Shown: positions 7,471-14,057 of the stretch, piece by piece | How the letters are laid out: every line of letters starts with the position of its first letter | Position numbering within the stretch: position 1 is the first letter of the stretch | Source: T1Sed10-49 sp046498405 | GTDB taxonomy: Bacteria; Actinomycetota; Nitriliruptoria; Euzebyales; Egibacteraceae | Reading direction: 5' to 3' | Length of the DNA stretch: 14,181 nucleotides | Assembly (NCBI GenBank): GCA_046498405.1 | Contig: JAWOAS010000081.1 | Span: 1-14,181, forward strand | Notes under the pieces: generated by a model | What the model was told of the DNA's origin: nothing | Seen by the model: only the letters and a program-made list of their open reading frames with translations | The model's database searches: none | Made by a program: the position numbers and the translations under genes

Positions 7471-7476
7471 AGTCTT
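7471..7476 (-). promoter_or_regulatory. Candidate -10 for nfeD-slipin
   Basis: The minus strand reads AAGACT, one base off TANNNT, ending 6 bases before the nfeD ATG. TGGTTC lies 17 bases further upstream as a weak -35. The string AGACTGGGGG recurs upstream of pafA, where the hexamer is a full match (TAGACT). If it is used, the nfeD mRNA would be leaderless or nearly so. Confidence 0.3.
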
Positions 7477-7505
7477 GCCCCGCGAGCGGGCCGGAACCAC
7501 CGCCG

Positions 7506-7533
7506 GGCCGGTCGGCGGGGGGAGCGACCGGCC
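7506..7533 (-). terminator. 9-bp inverted repeat after the zinc-ribbon gene
   Basis: Perfect 9-bp arms (7506-7514, ggccggtcg; 7525-7533, cgaccggcc) enclose a 10-base purine-rich loop. The element lies 27 bases after the zinc-ribbon stop and about 40 bases before the nfeD start. It could end the pafB-pafC transcript or be an operator for nfeD. No U-tract is present. Confidence 0.45.
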
Positions 7534-7560
7534 TCGCGGCGGCCGCGTGGCCCTCGTGGC

Positions 7561-7893
7561 CTACTCGCCGTCGTGGCTGTCGGCGAGCAGGGCGTCGAAC
7601 CACGCGTCGTCGGCGAGCAGGGCGTGGAAGTCGAGGAGGTCGTCGTAGGTCAGCGCGGGACCGTCGAAGCGTGGCGCGGTCCCAGCCTCGGGCTCGAGGA
7701 CCTCGACGCCGCCGGAGATGAGCAGCCGCACGATGCGCTCGTCGGCGGGCTTGCGCACGTAGCCCTCGCAGGAGGGGCAGGCGAAGGCATAGGACGAGCC
7801 CTGCGCGCCGCTCGCGTCGACGCGGAGGTCGATGTCGGGCGGGGTGAGGGAGATCTCCCCACAGCGGGGGCAGGTCGCCTTGATCGTCGTCAT
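7561..7893 (-). CDS. Small zinc-ribbon protein of unknown function
   Basis: I do not recognise a named family. The 110-residue product has two CxxC knuckles, CPRCG (C8, C11) and CPSCEG (C39, C42), about 28 residues apart, the layout of a zinc ribbon that binds one Zn ion. The segment between them is rich in D, S and G. After the ribbon come a basic patch (YVRKPADERIVR) and an acidic, helix-prone C-terminal half (LTYDDLLDFHALLADD, 81-96). No enzyme motif is visible, so an adaptor, a transcription-associated factor or a nucleic-acid-binding protein is possible. The ATG at 7893 has GGAGG 6 bases upstream; an ATG at 7944 would add 17 residues of low-complexity sequence and is less likely. The gene follows pafC by 71 bases with no clear promoter between them and is probably co-transcribed with pafB-pafC. 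Confidence 0.82.
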   Translation of the reverse strand: MTTIKATCPRCGEISLTPPDIDLRVDASGAQGSSYAFACPSCEGYVRKPADERIVRLLISGGVEVLEPEAGTAPRFDGPALTYDDLLDFHALLADDAWFDALLADSHDGE

Positions 7894-7964
7894 GTCGTGC
7901 CTCCGTGCGCTGGGCTCCGCGCTCGCTCCTGCTGCCCCAGGCATCGACGCCTCAGCGGCCACCT

Positions 7965-8933
7965 TTAGCCCCGATCGCGCGCGGCAGCCCCGTCCGCGCG
8001 ATACGCCGCGAGGGCCTGCTCGGCGTCTGCGGCGACACGGCGGGCCAGCGAGGCCGGCGCGACGACGGTGGCCGCCCCGGCGAGACTGGCCACGAGGCCG
8101 GCCGCCCACGTCTGCGAGCGGGCGGGCAGGGTCACCCGCTGACGACCCTCCGAGAGCGGGATCGCCTCGTCGACGGGCACGGCGTCGAGGAGCCACCAGG
8201 CCTCGCGGTCGAGGTCGAGGGTGATGCGGGGATCCGCGGCGCTCGGGGTGTAGCCCACCGGCGCGGCCTCGGCGTCTGCCGGCGGGGGCGGGCAGGACTC
8301 CTCGGTGAGGGCGGCCTCACGGATGCGGTCGAGGCGGAAGTCCCGACGGTCGCCAGCAAGGCGGCAGTGCCCGCGGAGGTACCAGTGGCCCTCGGCGGCC
8401 AGCAGGGCCCACGGCTCGACGTCGCGTGCGCGCTCCTCGGTGGCATCGGCGGCGCGGTAGCGCAGGGCGAGCACACGGCGGGCGCTGACGGCTTCGGCGA
8501 GGGTGGCCAGCCACGGCTGCCCGGGCACGTCGAGATCGACGGTGAGCCCCTCGTCGGTGACGCCGAGCGCTGAGGCGAGCGTCGCGGTCGCCGAGCGCAG
8601 CGCCTGGGCCTGCGCGGGGTCGACGACGTCGGCGAGCGCGCGGGCGGCGACGAGCAGCGGCAGCGCCTCCTCCCGCGACAGCCGCAGCGGTCGCCGGAAG
8701 TACTCGGCCATCCTCACGGTGACGCGCCCACCGGAGAGCGCGACCTCGATCAGGTCCCCGCCGCCGTAGCCGGGGACCCCGCAGTAGCCGAGCGTGTCGA
8801 GGTCCGCGGCGATCTCGTCGACGCCGGCGTCGAAGCGCCGGGCGAGGTCGGGCAGGCTGGCCCCGGGGTTGGCGAGCAGCCAGGGGACCATCGCGAGGAG
8901 GCGCTCGAGGCGCGCCAGGGTCGTGGCGCTCAT
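7965..8933 (-). CDS. pafC: WYL-domain transcriptional regulator PafC
   Basis: PafC is the second half of the PafB/PafC pair; in mycobacteria the two act together as an activator of many DNA-damage genes independently of LexA. The 322-residue product has an N-terminal helix-turn-helix (about 5-65; LPDLARRF, DEIAADLDTLGY), a linker, and a WYL domain at about 140-210 with the defining W184-Y185-L186 in GHWYLRGHC followed by RRDFRLDRI (196-204). A C-terminal WYL extension runs to the end. Its ATG overlaps the pafB stop as ATGA, so the pair is translationally coupled, as expected for a heterodimer. It is less basic and less conserved in the DNA-reading part than PafB. The paralogue assignment rests on gene order. 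Confidence 0.93.
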   Translation of the reverse strand: MSATTLARLERLLAMVPWLLANPGASLPDLARRFDAGVDEIAADLDTLGYCGVPGYGGGDLIEVALSGGRVTVRMAEYFRRPLRLSREEALPLLVAARALADVVDPAQAQALRSATATLASALGVTDEGLTVDLDVPGQPWLATLAEAVSARRVLALRYRAADATEERARDVEPWALLAAEGHWYLRGHCRLAGDRRDFRLDRIREAALTEESCPPPPADAEAAPVGYTPSAADPRITLDLDREAWWLLDAVPVDEAIPLSEGRQRVTLPARSQTWAAGLVASLAGAATVVAPASLARRVAADAEQALAAYRADGAAARDRG

Positions 8934-9871
8934 CGGCGCCCACCCTGCCCGGCGAGGCGCTCGAGGGCGGTGACGACCGCGGTGCGCAGCGGCGGCGGCC
9001 CCAGGACCTCGACGCCTCGACCGAGGCCGACGACCCAGCCGACGAGCTCCTCGGCCGAGCGCGAGCGCACCACGAAGAGGGTGCGCCCGCCCGCTCCGGG
9101 CACGCCCGCGGCCTCGGCGCGGCGGGCCACGCGCCAGGCGACGTCGGCCTCGGCGGCGAGCTCGGCGGTGACGCCACCGCCGTCGGGCACGACGTCGTCG
9201 ATCGTGACCTCGGCGGGCTCGTAGGACCCCGGCGGCCCGACGGTCTCGACGTCGCCCTCGACCCGGTCGAGGCGGAAGGTGCGGCGCTCGCCACGGTCGT
9301 GGTCGCGGCCGACGAGGTACCAGCGCCCGGAGCGGTGCACGAGTCCCCACGGGTCGACGGTGCGCACGCTCCCCGCGCGGCCGGGTGGGCGGTAGCGGAA
9401 GGCCACGGGCTCGCGACGGGCCCGGGCGGTCTCGAGCGCGGCCAGCCGAGGCTCCGACAGCGGCACCCGCACCGGCGGGTCGCCCGACTCCCGCGCGGCG
9501 GCGTCGACGTCAACGTCGACGGTGAGCTTTCGCAGCCCGCGCCTGACGTCGTCGTCGAGCCCGGCGGCGCGCGCGGCGAGCGCGAGCGCGGCGAGCGCGT
9601 CGGCGTCGAGGTCGAGCGGGGGCAGGTCGTAGCGCGCCGGGTCGATGCGGTAGCCGTGGCGGTCGCGCCAGCGGTCGACGGGCACGGTCTCGATGGGTAC
9701 CCCGAGCCCGCGCAGGTCGGCCTTGTCGCGCTCGAGCATCCGCCGGAAGGCCTCGTCGGGGCGGCCCCGATACCCGGCGACCCGCTCGTGGATGGCCTCG
9801 GCGCTCAAGGGGCGGGGGCTGTCGCGCAGCGCGATGATGAGGTTGAGCAGCCGCTCGAGCCGGTCAGCCAT
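8930..9871 (-). CDS. pafB: WYL-domain transcriptional regulator PafB
   Basis: PafB is the first gene of the WYL regulator pair, which senses DNA damage through its WYL domains and activates repair genes in mycobacteria; the name comes from its linkage to pafA. The 313-residue product opens MADRLERLLNLIIAL, typical of PafB. Its winged helix-turn-helix (about 1-78) includes RPLSAEAIHERVAGY and RMLERDKADLRGLG. The WYL domain at about 140-210 has DPWGLVHRSGRWYLVGRD with W184-Y185-L186, then RRTFRLDRV. The C-terminal extension runs to about 310. The ATG at 9871 is chosen because GGAGG is 5 bases upstream; GTG codons at 9874 and 9877 are too close to that site. It is divergent from the PBP gene across a 192-base gap, so the two may share control elements. 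Confidence 0.95.
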   Translation of the reverse strand: MADRLERLLNLIIALRDSPRPLSAEAIHERVAGYRGRPDEAFRRMLERDKADLRGLGVPIETVPVDRWRDRHGYRIDPARYDLPPLDLDADALAALALAARAAGLDDDVRRGLRKLTVDVDVDAAARESGDPPVRVPLSEPRLAALETARARREPVAFRYRPPGRAGSVRTVDPWGLVHRSGRWYLVGRDHDRGERRTFRLDRVEGDVETVGPPGSYEPAEVTIDDVVPDGGGVTAELAAEADVAWRVARRAEAAGVPGAGGRTLFVVRSRSAEELVGWVVGLGRGVEVLGPPPLRTAVVTALERLAGQGGRR

Positions 9872-9876
9872 CACCA

Positions 9877-9881
9877 CCTCC
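9877..9881 (-). promoter_or_regulatory. Ribosome binding site that selects the pafB ATG
   Basis: The minus strand reads GGAGG, followed by TGGTG and then ATG. The spacing suits the ATG at 9871 and excludes the adjacent in-frame GTG codons at 9874 and 9877. Confidence 0.6.
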
Positions 9882-9950
9882 GCATCGGCTCGGCCTCGTC
9901 GACCACCTCGGCCGGGGAGACCGGCCCCGGCGTGCCGCGCCGGGCTTCGT

Positions 9951-9989
9951 GCAGGCTATCGGCGGGCAGGCTGCCGCTCGCGCAGCCTG
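9951..9989. promoter_or_regulatory. Inverted repeat, candidate operator between pafB and the PBP gene
   Basis: Perfect 8-bp arms (9967-9974, caggctgc; 9982-9989, gcagcctg) enclose 7 bases. A third copy of gcaggct lies at 9951-9957 in the same orientation as the left arm. The inverted repeat overlaps the -35 position of a candidate PBP promoter. It is the only clear dyad in the 192-base gap (9872-10063). It could bind a regulator, but the identity of that regulator is unknown. Confidence 0.4.
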
Positions 9990-9995
9990 GGCGCG

Positions 9996-10001
9996 CATAC
10001 T
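9996..10001 (+). promoter_or_regulatory. Candidate -10 for the PBP gene
   Basis: CATACT (or the overlapping TACTGT at 9998-10003, which fits TANNNT) sits about 60 bases before the PBP ATG and just downstream of the inverted repeat. No good -35 is seen. Transcription from here would leave a leader of roughly 55 bases. Confidence 0.4.
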
Positions 10002-10063
10002 GTGGAGAGGGCGTGCGGCCGTGCGACCGCGCGCCGTGGAGCGAGCCGAGAGGTGCGGCGACG

Positions 10064-12550
10064 ATGCGCGACAGGCGCGAAGGGGCGTGGCCGGGGGACG
10101 GCGGCGAGCCCGCCGCCGAGCCGGTCGACGAGCAGGAGGTCCGCGAGGGCCCGTGGGCCGTGCGCGCGGCGACGCTGCTCGTCCTCGCGGTGGCCGGCAC
10201 CTTCGCCGCCCTGCTGACCGCCGGCGCGCTCGTGCCGCGGGTCGCCGCCGAGGTGGGCGGCGCCGTGGAGGCCTCGGTCGTCCTGCCCGAGGACACCGAC
10301 ATGCCCGACCTGCGCGAGCGCTCCGTCGTCTACGCCGCCGACGAGACGGTCCTGTCGATCCTCCACGACGAGGAGGACCGCCGCGTCGTGCCGCTCGACG
10401 CCCTGCCCCACCACGTGTGGCAGGCCGTGCTGACCGCCGAGGACCGACGGTTCTTCGAGCACGAGGGCTACGACGTCGAGGGGCTGGGCCGGGCGGCGCT
10501 GGCCAACCTCCGCGCCCGCGACATCACCCAGGGCGGGTCGACCCTGACCCAGCAGCTCGCGAAGATGAACTTCCTCGACTCCGCCCAGACCCTCGACCGC
10601 AAGTTCACCGAGCTGCTCTACGCGATGGCCCTCGAGCGCGAGCACGGCAAGGAGGAGCTCCTCGAGCGCTACCTCAACCAGGTCTACTTCGGCTCCGGCG
10701 CCTACGGCGTCCAGGCCGCCGCCGAGGAGTACTTCGGCGTCGGCGCCGCCGAGCTCGGGCCCGAGGAGTCCGCGCTGCTGGCCGGGGTCGTCCGCGCGCC
10801 GTCGTCGACCAACCCCCGCCGCACCCCCGAGGTCGCCGAGCGCCGCCGCGACCAGATCCTCAGCGGCATGGCCGACGCGGGGTACCTCACCACCGAGGAG
10901 GCCCGCGACCTGCAGGACACCGAGCTCGGCGTCATCGACGAGGGCGAGGAGACCGTGGTGGAGCCCTACGTCGTCGAGGCCGCCAAGCAGCAGTTCCTCG
11001 CCGACCCCACCTTCGGCGCGACGTACGAGGAGCGTCGCGAGCGACTCTTCGGCGGTGGGTTGGAGATCCACACGACGATCGACCCGGCGCTGCAGGAGGT
11101 CGCCCGCGAGGTCGTCGCCGAGCGCTTCGACGGCGACGGGCCCACCGCCGGCATCGCCTCGGTCGACCACGAGACCGGCGCGGTGCGGGCGATCTACTCC
11201 GGCGCGGACTTCGAGACCGAGCAGTTCGACCTCGCCCGACAGGGCCGGCGCTCCCCCGGCAGCTCGTTCAAGACCTTCGCGATGATCGAGGCGCTCGAGC
11301 AGGGCTACCCCCCGAGCCTCTCGCTCGACGGCTCGAGCCCCGTGGAGATCGTCTACGACGGCGGCGCCGAGACCTGGGAGCCGACGAACTACGGCGGCGC
11401 GTCGTACGGCACCGTCGACCTCGGCGAGGCCACGACCCGCAGCGTCAACACCTACTACGCCCAGCTCATGACCCTCGTCGGTGTCGAGGAGGTCGTCGAG
11501 CGCACCGAGCTGCTCGGCATCGACCGCGACGCGGCCTACCAAGGCCAGGAGTTCCCCTCGATCGTGCTCGGCGGCCTCGAGGGCGGGGTCTCCCCCCTGG
11601 AGATGGCCAGCGCCTACGGCGCGATCGCCAACCTCGGCACGCACATCGAGGCCCACTTCATCGACCGCGTCCTCGAGGACGGCGAGGTGATCTACGAGGC
11701 CGAGCCCGACGAGCGCGAGGCGATGTCACCGGCGGTGGCCACCGCCTCGATCGACCTGCTCACCGAGGTCGTCAACGACGGCACCGGCACCGCGGCGCGC
11801 GTCTCGGGCTGGCCGGTGGCCGGCAAGACCGGCACGACGAACGACAACACCGACGCATGGTTCGTCGGGGTGAGTCCCGTGCTGTCCACCGCGGTGTGGG
11901 TCGGCCACCCCGACTCGCAGGTGAGCATGCCCGGGGCCACCGGTGGCGGGACCGCCGCGCCGGTGTGGTCGGCGTTCATGCGCCAGGCGCTGCAGGAGTT
12001 CGAGCCCAGCGACTTCCCCAAGGCCGACGACGCCGACCTCGAGAGCCTCTACGCCGGCGAGGAGGTCGAGGTCCCCGACGTCGTCGGCCTGACCGAGGCC
12101 GACGCCACCCTTGCCCTGGCCGAGGCCCGCCTGGGGGTGCAGATCATCGACGTGGCCTCCTACGCCCCGGCCGGTGTCGTGGCCTGGCAGCAGCCCCGCG
12201 GCGGCACCGACGAGACGGTCGGCACCGCCGTGCGGCTCGGCGTGTCCACGGGCCAGCCGCCCCAGCCCGAGCCCGAGCCCGAGCCGGAGCCGGAGGAGTC
12301 CGAGGAGGACACCGGCGACGAGTCCGGATCGGGCGACGACGCCGGCGGCGGCAGCGACGGTGGCGGCGATGACGGTGGCGGCGATGGCGGCGGCGGCGGC
12401 AGCGACGGCGATGGCGGCGGCGGCGGCAGCGACGGCGGCGACGGCGGCGGCGGCAGCGACGGTGGCGGCGGCAGCGACGGTGGCGGGGGTGGCGAGGGCG
12501 GCGAGCAGGCCTCCACCGAGGGCGCGGCCGCCGAGGACGAGAGCGGCTGA
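10064..12550 (+). CDS. Class A penicillin-binding protein with PASTA domain and Gly-rich tail
   Basis: This bifunctional peptidoglycan synthase of 828 residues polymerises glycan strands and cross-links peptides outside the membrane. After about 30 cytoplasmic residues comes a membrane helix at about 32-57. The GT51 glycosyltransferase carries AEDRRFFEHEG (catalytic E126), GGSTLTQQLAK (157-167) and LNQVYFG (204-210). The transpeptidase has S400-x-x-K403 in PGSSFK, S460-V-N462 and K588-T-G-T591, all intact. One PASTA domain covers about 667-729 (VPDVVGLTEADA). A tail of about 98 residues follows: Pro-Glu repeats, an acidic stretch, then GGGSDGG-type repeats. The ATG at 10064 has GAGAGG 10 bases upstream; a GTG at 10013 would add 17 residues with a badly spaced site. 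It is divergent from pafB and convergent with pafA, and absent from this position in the mycobacterial cluster. Confidence 0.95.
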   Translation: MRDRREGAWPGDGGEPAAEPVDEQEVREGPWAVRAATLLVLAVAGTFAALLTAGALVPRVAAEVGGAVEASVVLPEDTDMPDLRERSVVYAADETVLSILHDEEDRRVVPLDALPHHVWQAVLTAEDRRFFEHEGYDVEGLGRAALANLRARDITQGGSTLTQQLAKMNFLDSAQTLDRKFTELLYAMALEREHGKEELLERYLNQVYFGSGAYGVQAAAEEYFGVGAAELGPEESALLAGVVRAPSSTNPRRTPEVAERRRDQILSGMADAGYLTTEEARDLQDTELGVIDEGEETVVEPYVVEAAKQQFLADPTFGATYEERRERLFGGGLEIHTTIDPALQEVAREVVAERFDGDGPTAGIASVDHETGAVRAIYSGADFETEQFDLARQGRRSPGSSFKTFAMIEALEQGYPPSLSLDGSSPVEIVYDGGAETWEPTNYGGASYGTVDLGEATTRSVNTYYAQLMTLVGVEEVVERTELLGIDRDAAYQGQEFPSIVLGGLEGGVSPLEMASAYGAIANLGTHIEAHFIDRVLEDGEVIYEAEPDEREAMSPAVATASIDLLTEVVNDGTGTAARVSGWPVAGKTGTTNDNTDAWFVGVSPVLSTAVWVGHPDSQVSMPGATGGGTAAPVWSAFMRQALQEFEPSDFPKADDADLESLYAGEEVEVPDVVGLTEADATLALAEARLGVQIIDVASYAPAGVVAWQQPRGGTDETVGTAVRLGVSTGQPPQPEPEPEPEPEESEEDTGDESGSGDDAGGGSDGGGDDGGGDGGGGGSDGDGGGGGSDGGDGGGGSDGGGGSDGGGGGEGGEQASTEGAAAEDESG
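12263..12295 (+). repeat. Hexamer repeat encoding Pro-Glu
   Basis: Near-perfect repeats of cccgag or ccggag encode a run of alternating Pro and Glu just after the PASTA domain of the PBP. Such a stretch is usually stiff and extended, and may act as a spacer. Confidence 0.75.
12341..12505 (+). repeat. In-frame minisatellite encoding a Gly/Ser/Asp tail
   Basis: Low-complexity ggc/gac/agc codons encode most of the PBP tail. The 14-mer ggcggcagcgacgg occurs perfectly at 12347, 12395, 12422, 12449 and 12467, with spacings of 48, 27, 27 and 18, all multiples of three. Copy number could change by slippage or recombination without breaking the frame. Confidence 0.85.
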
Positions 12551-12581
12551 GCCGGCGGGGCCGAGCGCCCCCGGGCCCGGC
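12551..12581. terminator. Possible bidirectional hairpin between convergent PBP and pafA genes
   Basis: The 30-base gap between the two stops can fold with an inner 5-bp stem (12557-12561 with 12567-12571) and an outer 5-bp stem (12551-12555 with 12577-12581), separated by unequal bulges. The outer stem touches the first base of the pafA stop codon complement. No T-run is present, and nearly any G+C-only stretch folds somehow, so this is a weak call. Confidence 0.3.
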
Positions 12582-13936
12582 TACATCGTCGCGATGAGCT
12601 TGTCGACGCGCTCGTCGCTCGCGCGGAACGGGTCCTTGCACAGGACGGTGCGCTGCGCCTGGTCGTTGAGCTTGAGGTGGACCCAGTCGACGGTGAAGTC
12701 GCGCCGACGGCGCTTGGCCTCGCGGATGAACTCCCCGCGCAGCTTCGCGCGCGTGGTCTGCGGCGGGGTCGACTGCGCGACGTCGATGGCATGGTCGTCG
12801 ACGACGCGGTCCATCTTCCCGCGACGCTCGAGGAGGTGCTGCAGCCCGCGCGCGCGGTTGACGTCGTGGTACTGCAGGTCGACCATGCTCACCCGCGGGC
12901 TCGACAACGGCAGGTCGTGGCGGCGCCGGAAGTCCTCGACGAGGTGGTACTTCGCCACCCAGTCGCACTCGCGGGTGAGCTTGAGGGGGTCGTCCTCGAG
13001 GGTGTCGAGCACCCGCCCCCACTCCGAGAGCACGAGGTCGGTCTCGGCGTCGTGCTCACCGTGGCCCACGAACGCGGCGACGCGCTCGAAGTAGGCGCGC
13101 TGGATCTCCAGGGCGCTCATCTCGCGGCCGCCCGCGAGCCGCACCCGGCGCTGGCAGGACATGTCGTGGCTGATCTCGCGGATCGCCCTGATGGGGTTGT
13201 CGAGGGTGAAGTCGCGCATGACCGTGCCCGACTCGACCATCCGCAGCACGAGGTCGGCGGTGGCCATCTTCAGCCACGTCGCGTACTCGCTCATGTTCGA
13301 GTCGCCCACGATGACGTGGAGGCGCCGGTAGCGCTCGGCGTCGGCGTGCGGCTCGTCGCGACTGTTGATGATCGGTCGGCTGCGCGTCGTCGCCGAGGAC
13401 AGGCCCTCCCAGATGTGCTCGGCGCGCTGGGACAGGGCGTAGACCGGACCGCGCGGGGTGTGCAGCACCTTGCCGGCGCCGGAGAAGACCTGGCGGGTCA
13501 CGAGGAAGGGGATGAGCGTCTCGGCGAGCTTGCCGAACTCCCCGAAGCGCGCGACGAGGTAGTTCTCGTGGCTGCCGTAGGAGTTGCCGGCCGAGTCGGT
13601 GTTGTTCTTGAAGAGGTGGATGTCCCCGGCGATGCCCTCCTCGTGCAGGCGCTGCTCGGCCTGCTCGGTCAGCGACTCGAGGATGCGCTCCCCCGCCTTG
13701 TCGTGCGCGACGACCGAGCGCACGTCGTCGCACTCGGGCGTGGCGTACTCGGGGTGACTGCCGACGTCGAGGTAGAGCCGCGCGCCGTTCTCGAGGAAGA
13801 CGTTCGAGGAGCGGCCCCACGACACGACGCGCCGGAAGAGGTAGCGCGCGACCTCGTCGGGGGAGAGCCGGCGCTGCCCCCGGAACGTGCAGGTCACGCC
13901 GTACTCGACCTCGAGGCCGAAGATGCGGCGGTGCAT
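12581..13936 (-). CDS. pafA: Pup--protein ligase PafA
   Basis: PafA joins the C-terminal glutamate of Pup to lysines of target proteins, marking them for the mycobacterial-type proteasome. The 451-residue product matches the M. tuberculosis enzyme in length and, as I recall that sequence, closely along its whole length: RRIFGLEVEYGVTC (3-16), RRLSPDEVARYLFRRVVSWG (22-41), LYLDVGSHPEYAT (55-67), FKNNTDSAGNSYG (109-121), RAEHIWEG, SRPIINSRDEPHADAE and, at the end, FTVDWVHLKLNDQAQ and LCKDPFRA. The Mg/ATP-site glutamate E9 and the catalytic aspartate D57 are present. The ATG at 13936 has GGAGG 9 bases upstream and a TAGACT hexamer beyond it; in-frame sequence further upstream (to about 14113) does not resemble PafA. 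No Pup or proteasome subunit gene is visible in the window. The deamidase Dop is a close relative, but the motifs fit PafA. Confidence 0.98.
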   Translation of the reverse strand: MHRRIFGLEVEYGVTCTFRGQRRLSPDEVARYLFRRVVSWGRSSNVFLENGARLYLDVGSHPEYATPECDDVRSVVAHDKAGERILESLTEQAEQRLHEEGIAGDIHLFKNNTDSAGNSYGSHENYLVARFGEFGKLAETLIPFLVTRQVFSGAGKVLHTPRGPVYALSQRAEHIWEGLSSATTRSRPIINSRDEPHADAERYRRLHVIVGDSNMSEYATWLKMATADLVLRMVESGTVMRDFTLDNPIRAIREISHDMSCQRRVRLAGGREMSALEIQRAYFERVAAFVGHGEHDAETDLVLSEWGRVLDTLEDDPLKLTRECDWVAKYHLVEDFRRRHDLPLSSPRVSMVDLQYHDVNRARGLQHLLERRGKMDRVVDDHAIDVAQSTPPQTTRAKLRGEFIREAKRRRRDFTVDWVHLKLNDQAQRTVLCKDPFRASDERVDKLIATM

Positions 13937-13965
13937 GCGTGGCGTCCTCCGCTCGGCGGTCCCCC

Positions 13966-13971
13966 AGTCTA
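13966..13971 (-). promoter_or_regulatory. Candidate -10 for pafA
   Basis: The minus strand reads TAGACT, a full match to TANNNT, 29 bases before the pafA ATG. This would give a leader of about 23 bases containing the GGAGG site. No clear -35 is seen. It suggests pafA is transcribed on its own, because the next gene upstream is on the other strand. Confidence 0.4.
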
Positions 13972-14057
13972 CGGCCTGGCCCGCCCGCCGAGGGCCACGG
14001 CGACCGACGCTGCCGCCTCGCGTTCGGCCGCGCCGACGGCGGGGCACACTCGCGCCG

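Noticed and set aside
6319..7968. Plus-strand open frame of 549 codons across nfeD and the zinc-ribbon gene
   Set aside because: It crosses two supported minus-strand genes and their gap, and its product is low-complexity Asp/Glu/Arg sequence with no recognisable motif.
7501..8196. Longer versions of the zinc-ribbon gene (upstream starts at 7944 or beyond) and of nfeD (GTG at 7500)
   Set aside because: The added residues are low complexity and lack well-spaced ribosome sites; the zinc-ribbon ATG at 7893 has a good GGAGG and the nfeD ATG at 7464 directly precedes a signal sequence.
9872..10063. A mycobacterial-type PafBC-dependent promoter motif upstream of pafB or the PBP gene
   Set aside because: I looked for a TTGTC-like -35 box with a TANNNT -10 and saw only -10-like hexamers with no matching upstream half.
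9866..10064. Alternative GTG start at 10013 for the PBP
   Set aside because: The GGAGAGG before it leaves only 2 bases of spacing and would lie at or near the inferred transcript start; the ATG at 10064 leaves a normal short N-terminus before the membrane helix.
9956..11656. 566-codon minus-strand open frame antisense to the PBP
   Set aside because: The plus strand encodes intact GT51 and transpeptidase motifs over this span; the antisense product shows only shadow composition.
12160..12792. Minus-strand frame with a long polyproline stretch
   Set aside because: The proline run is the reverse complement of the Gly/Asp/Ser repeat of the PBP tail, and the frame also overlaps pafA out of phase.
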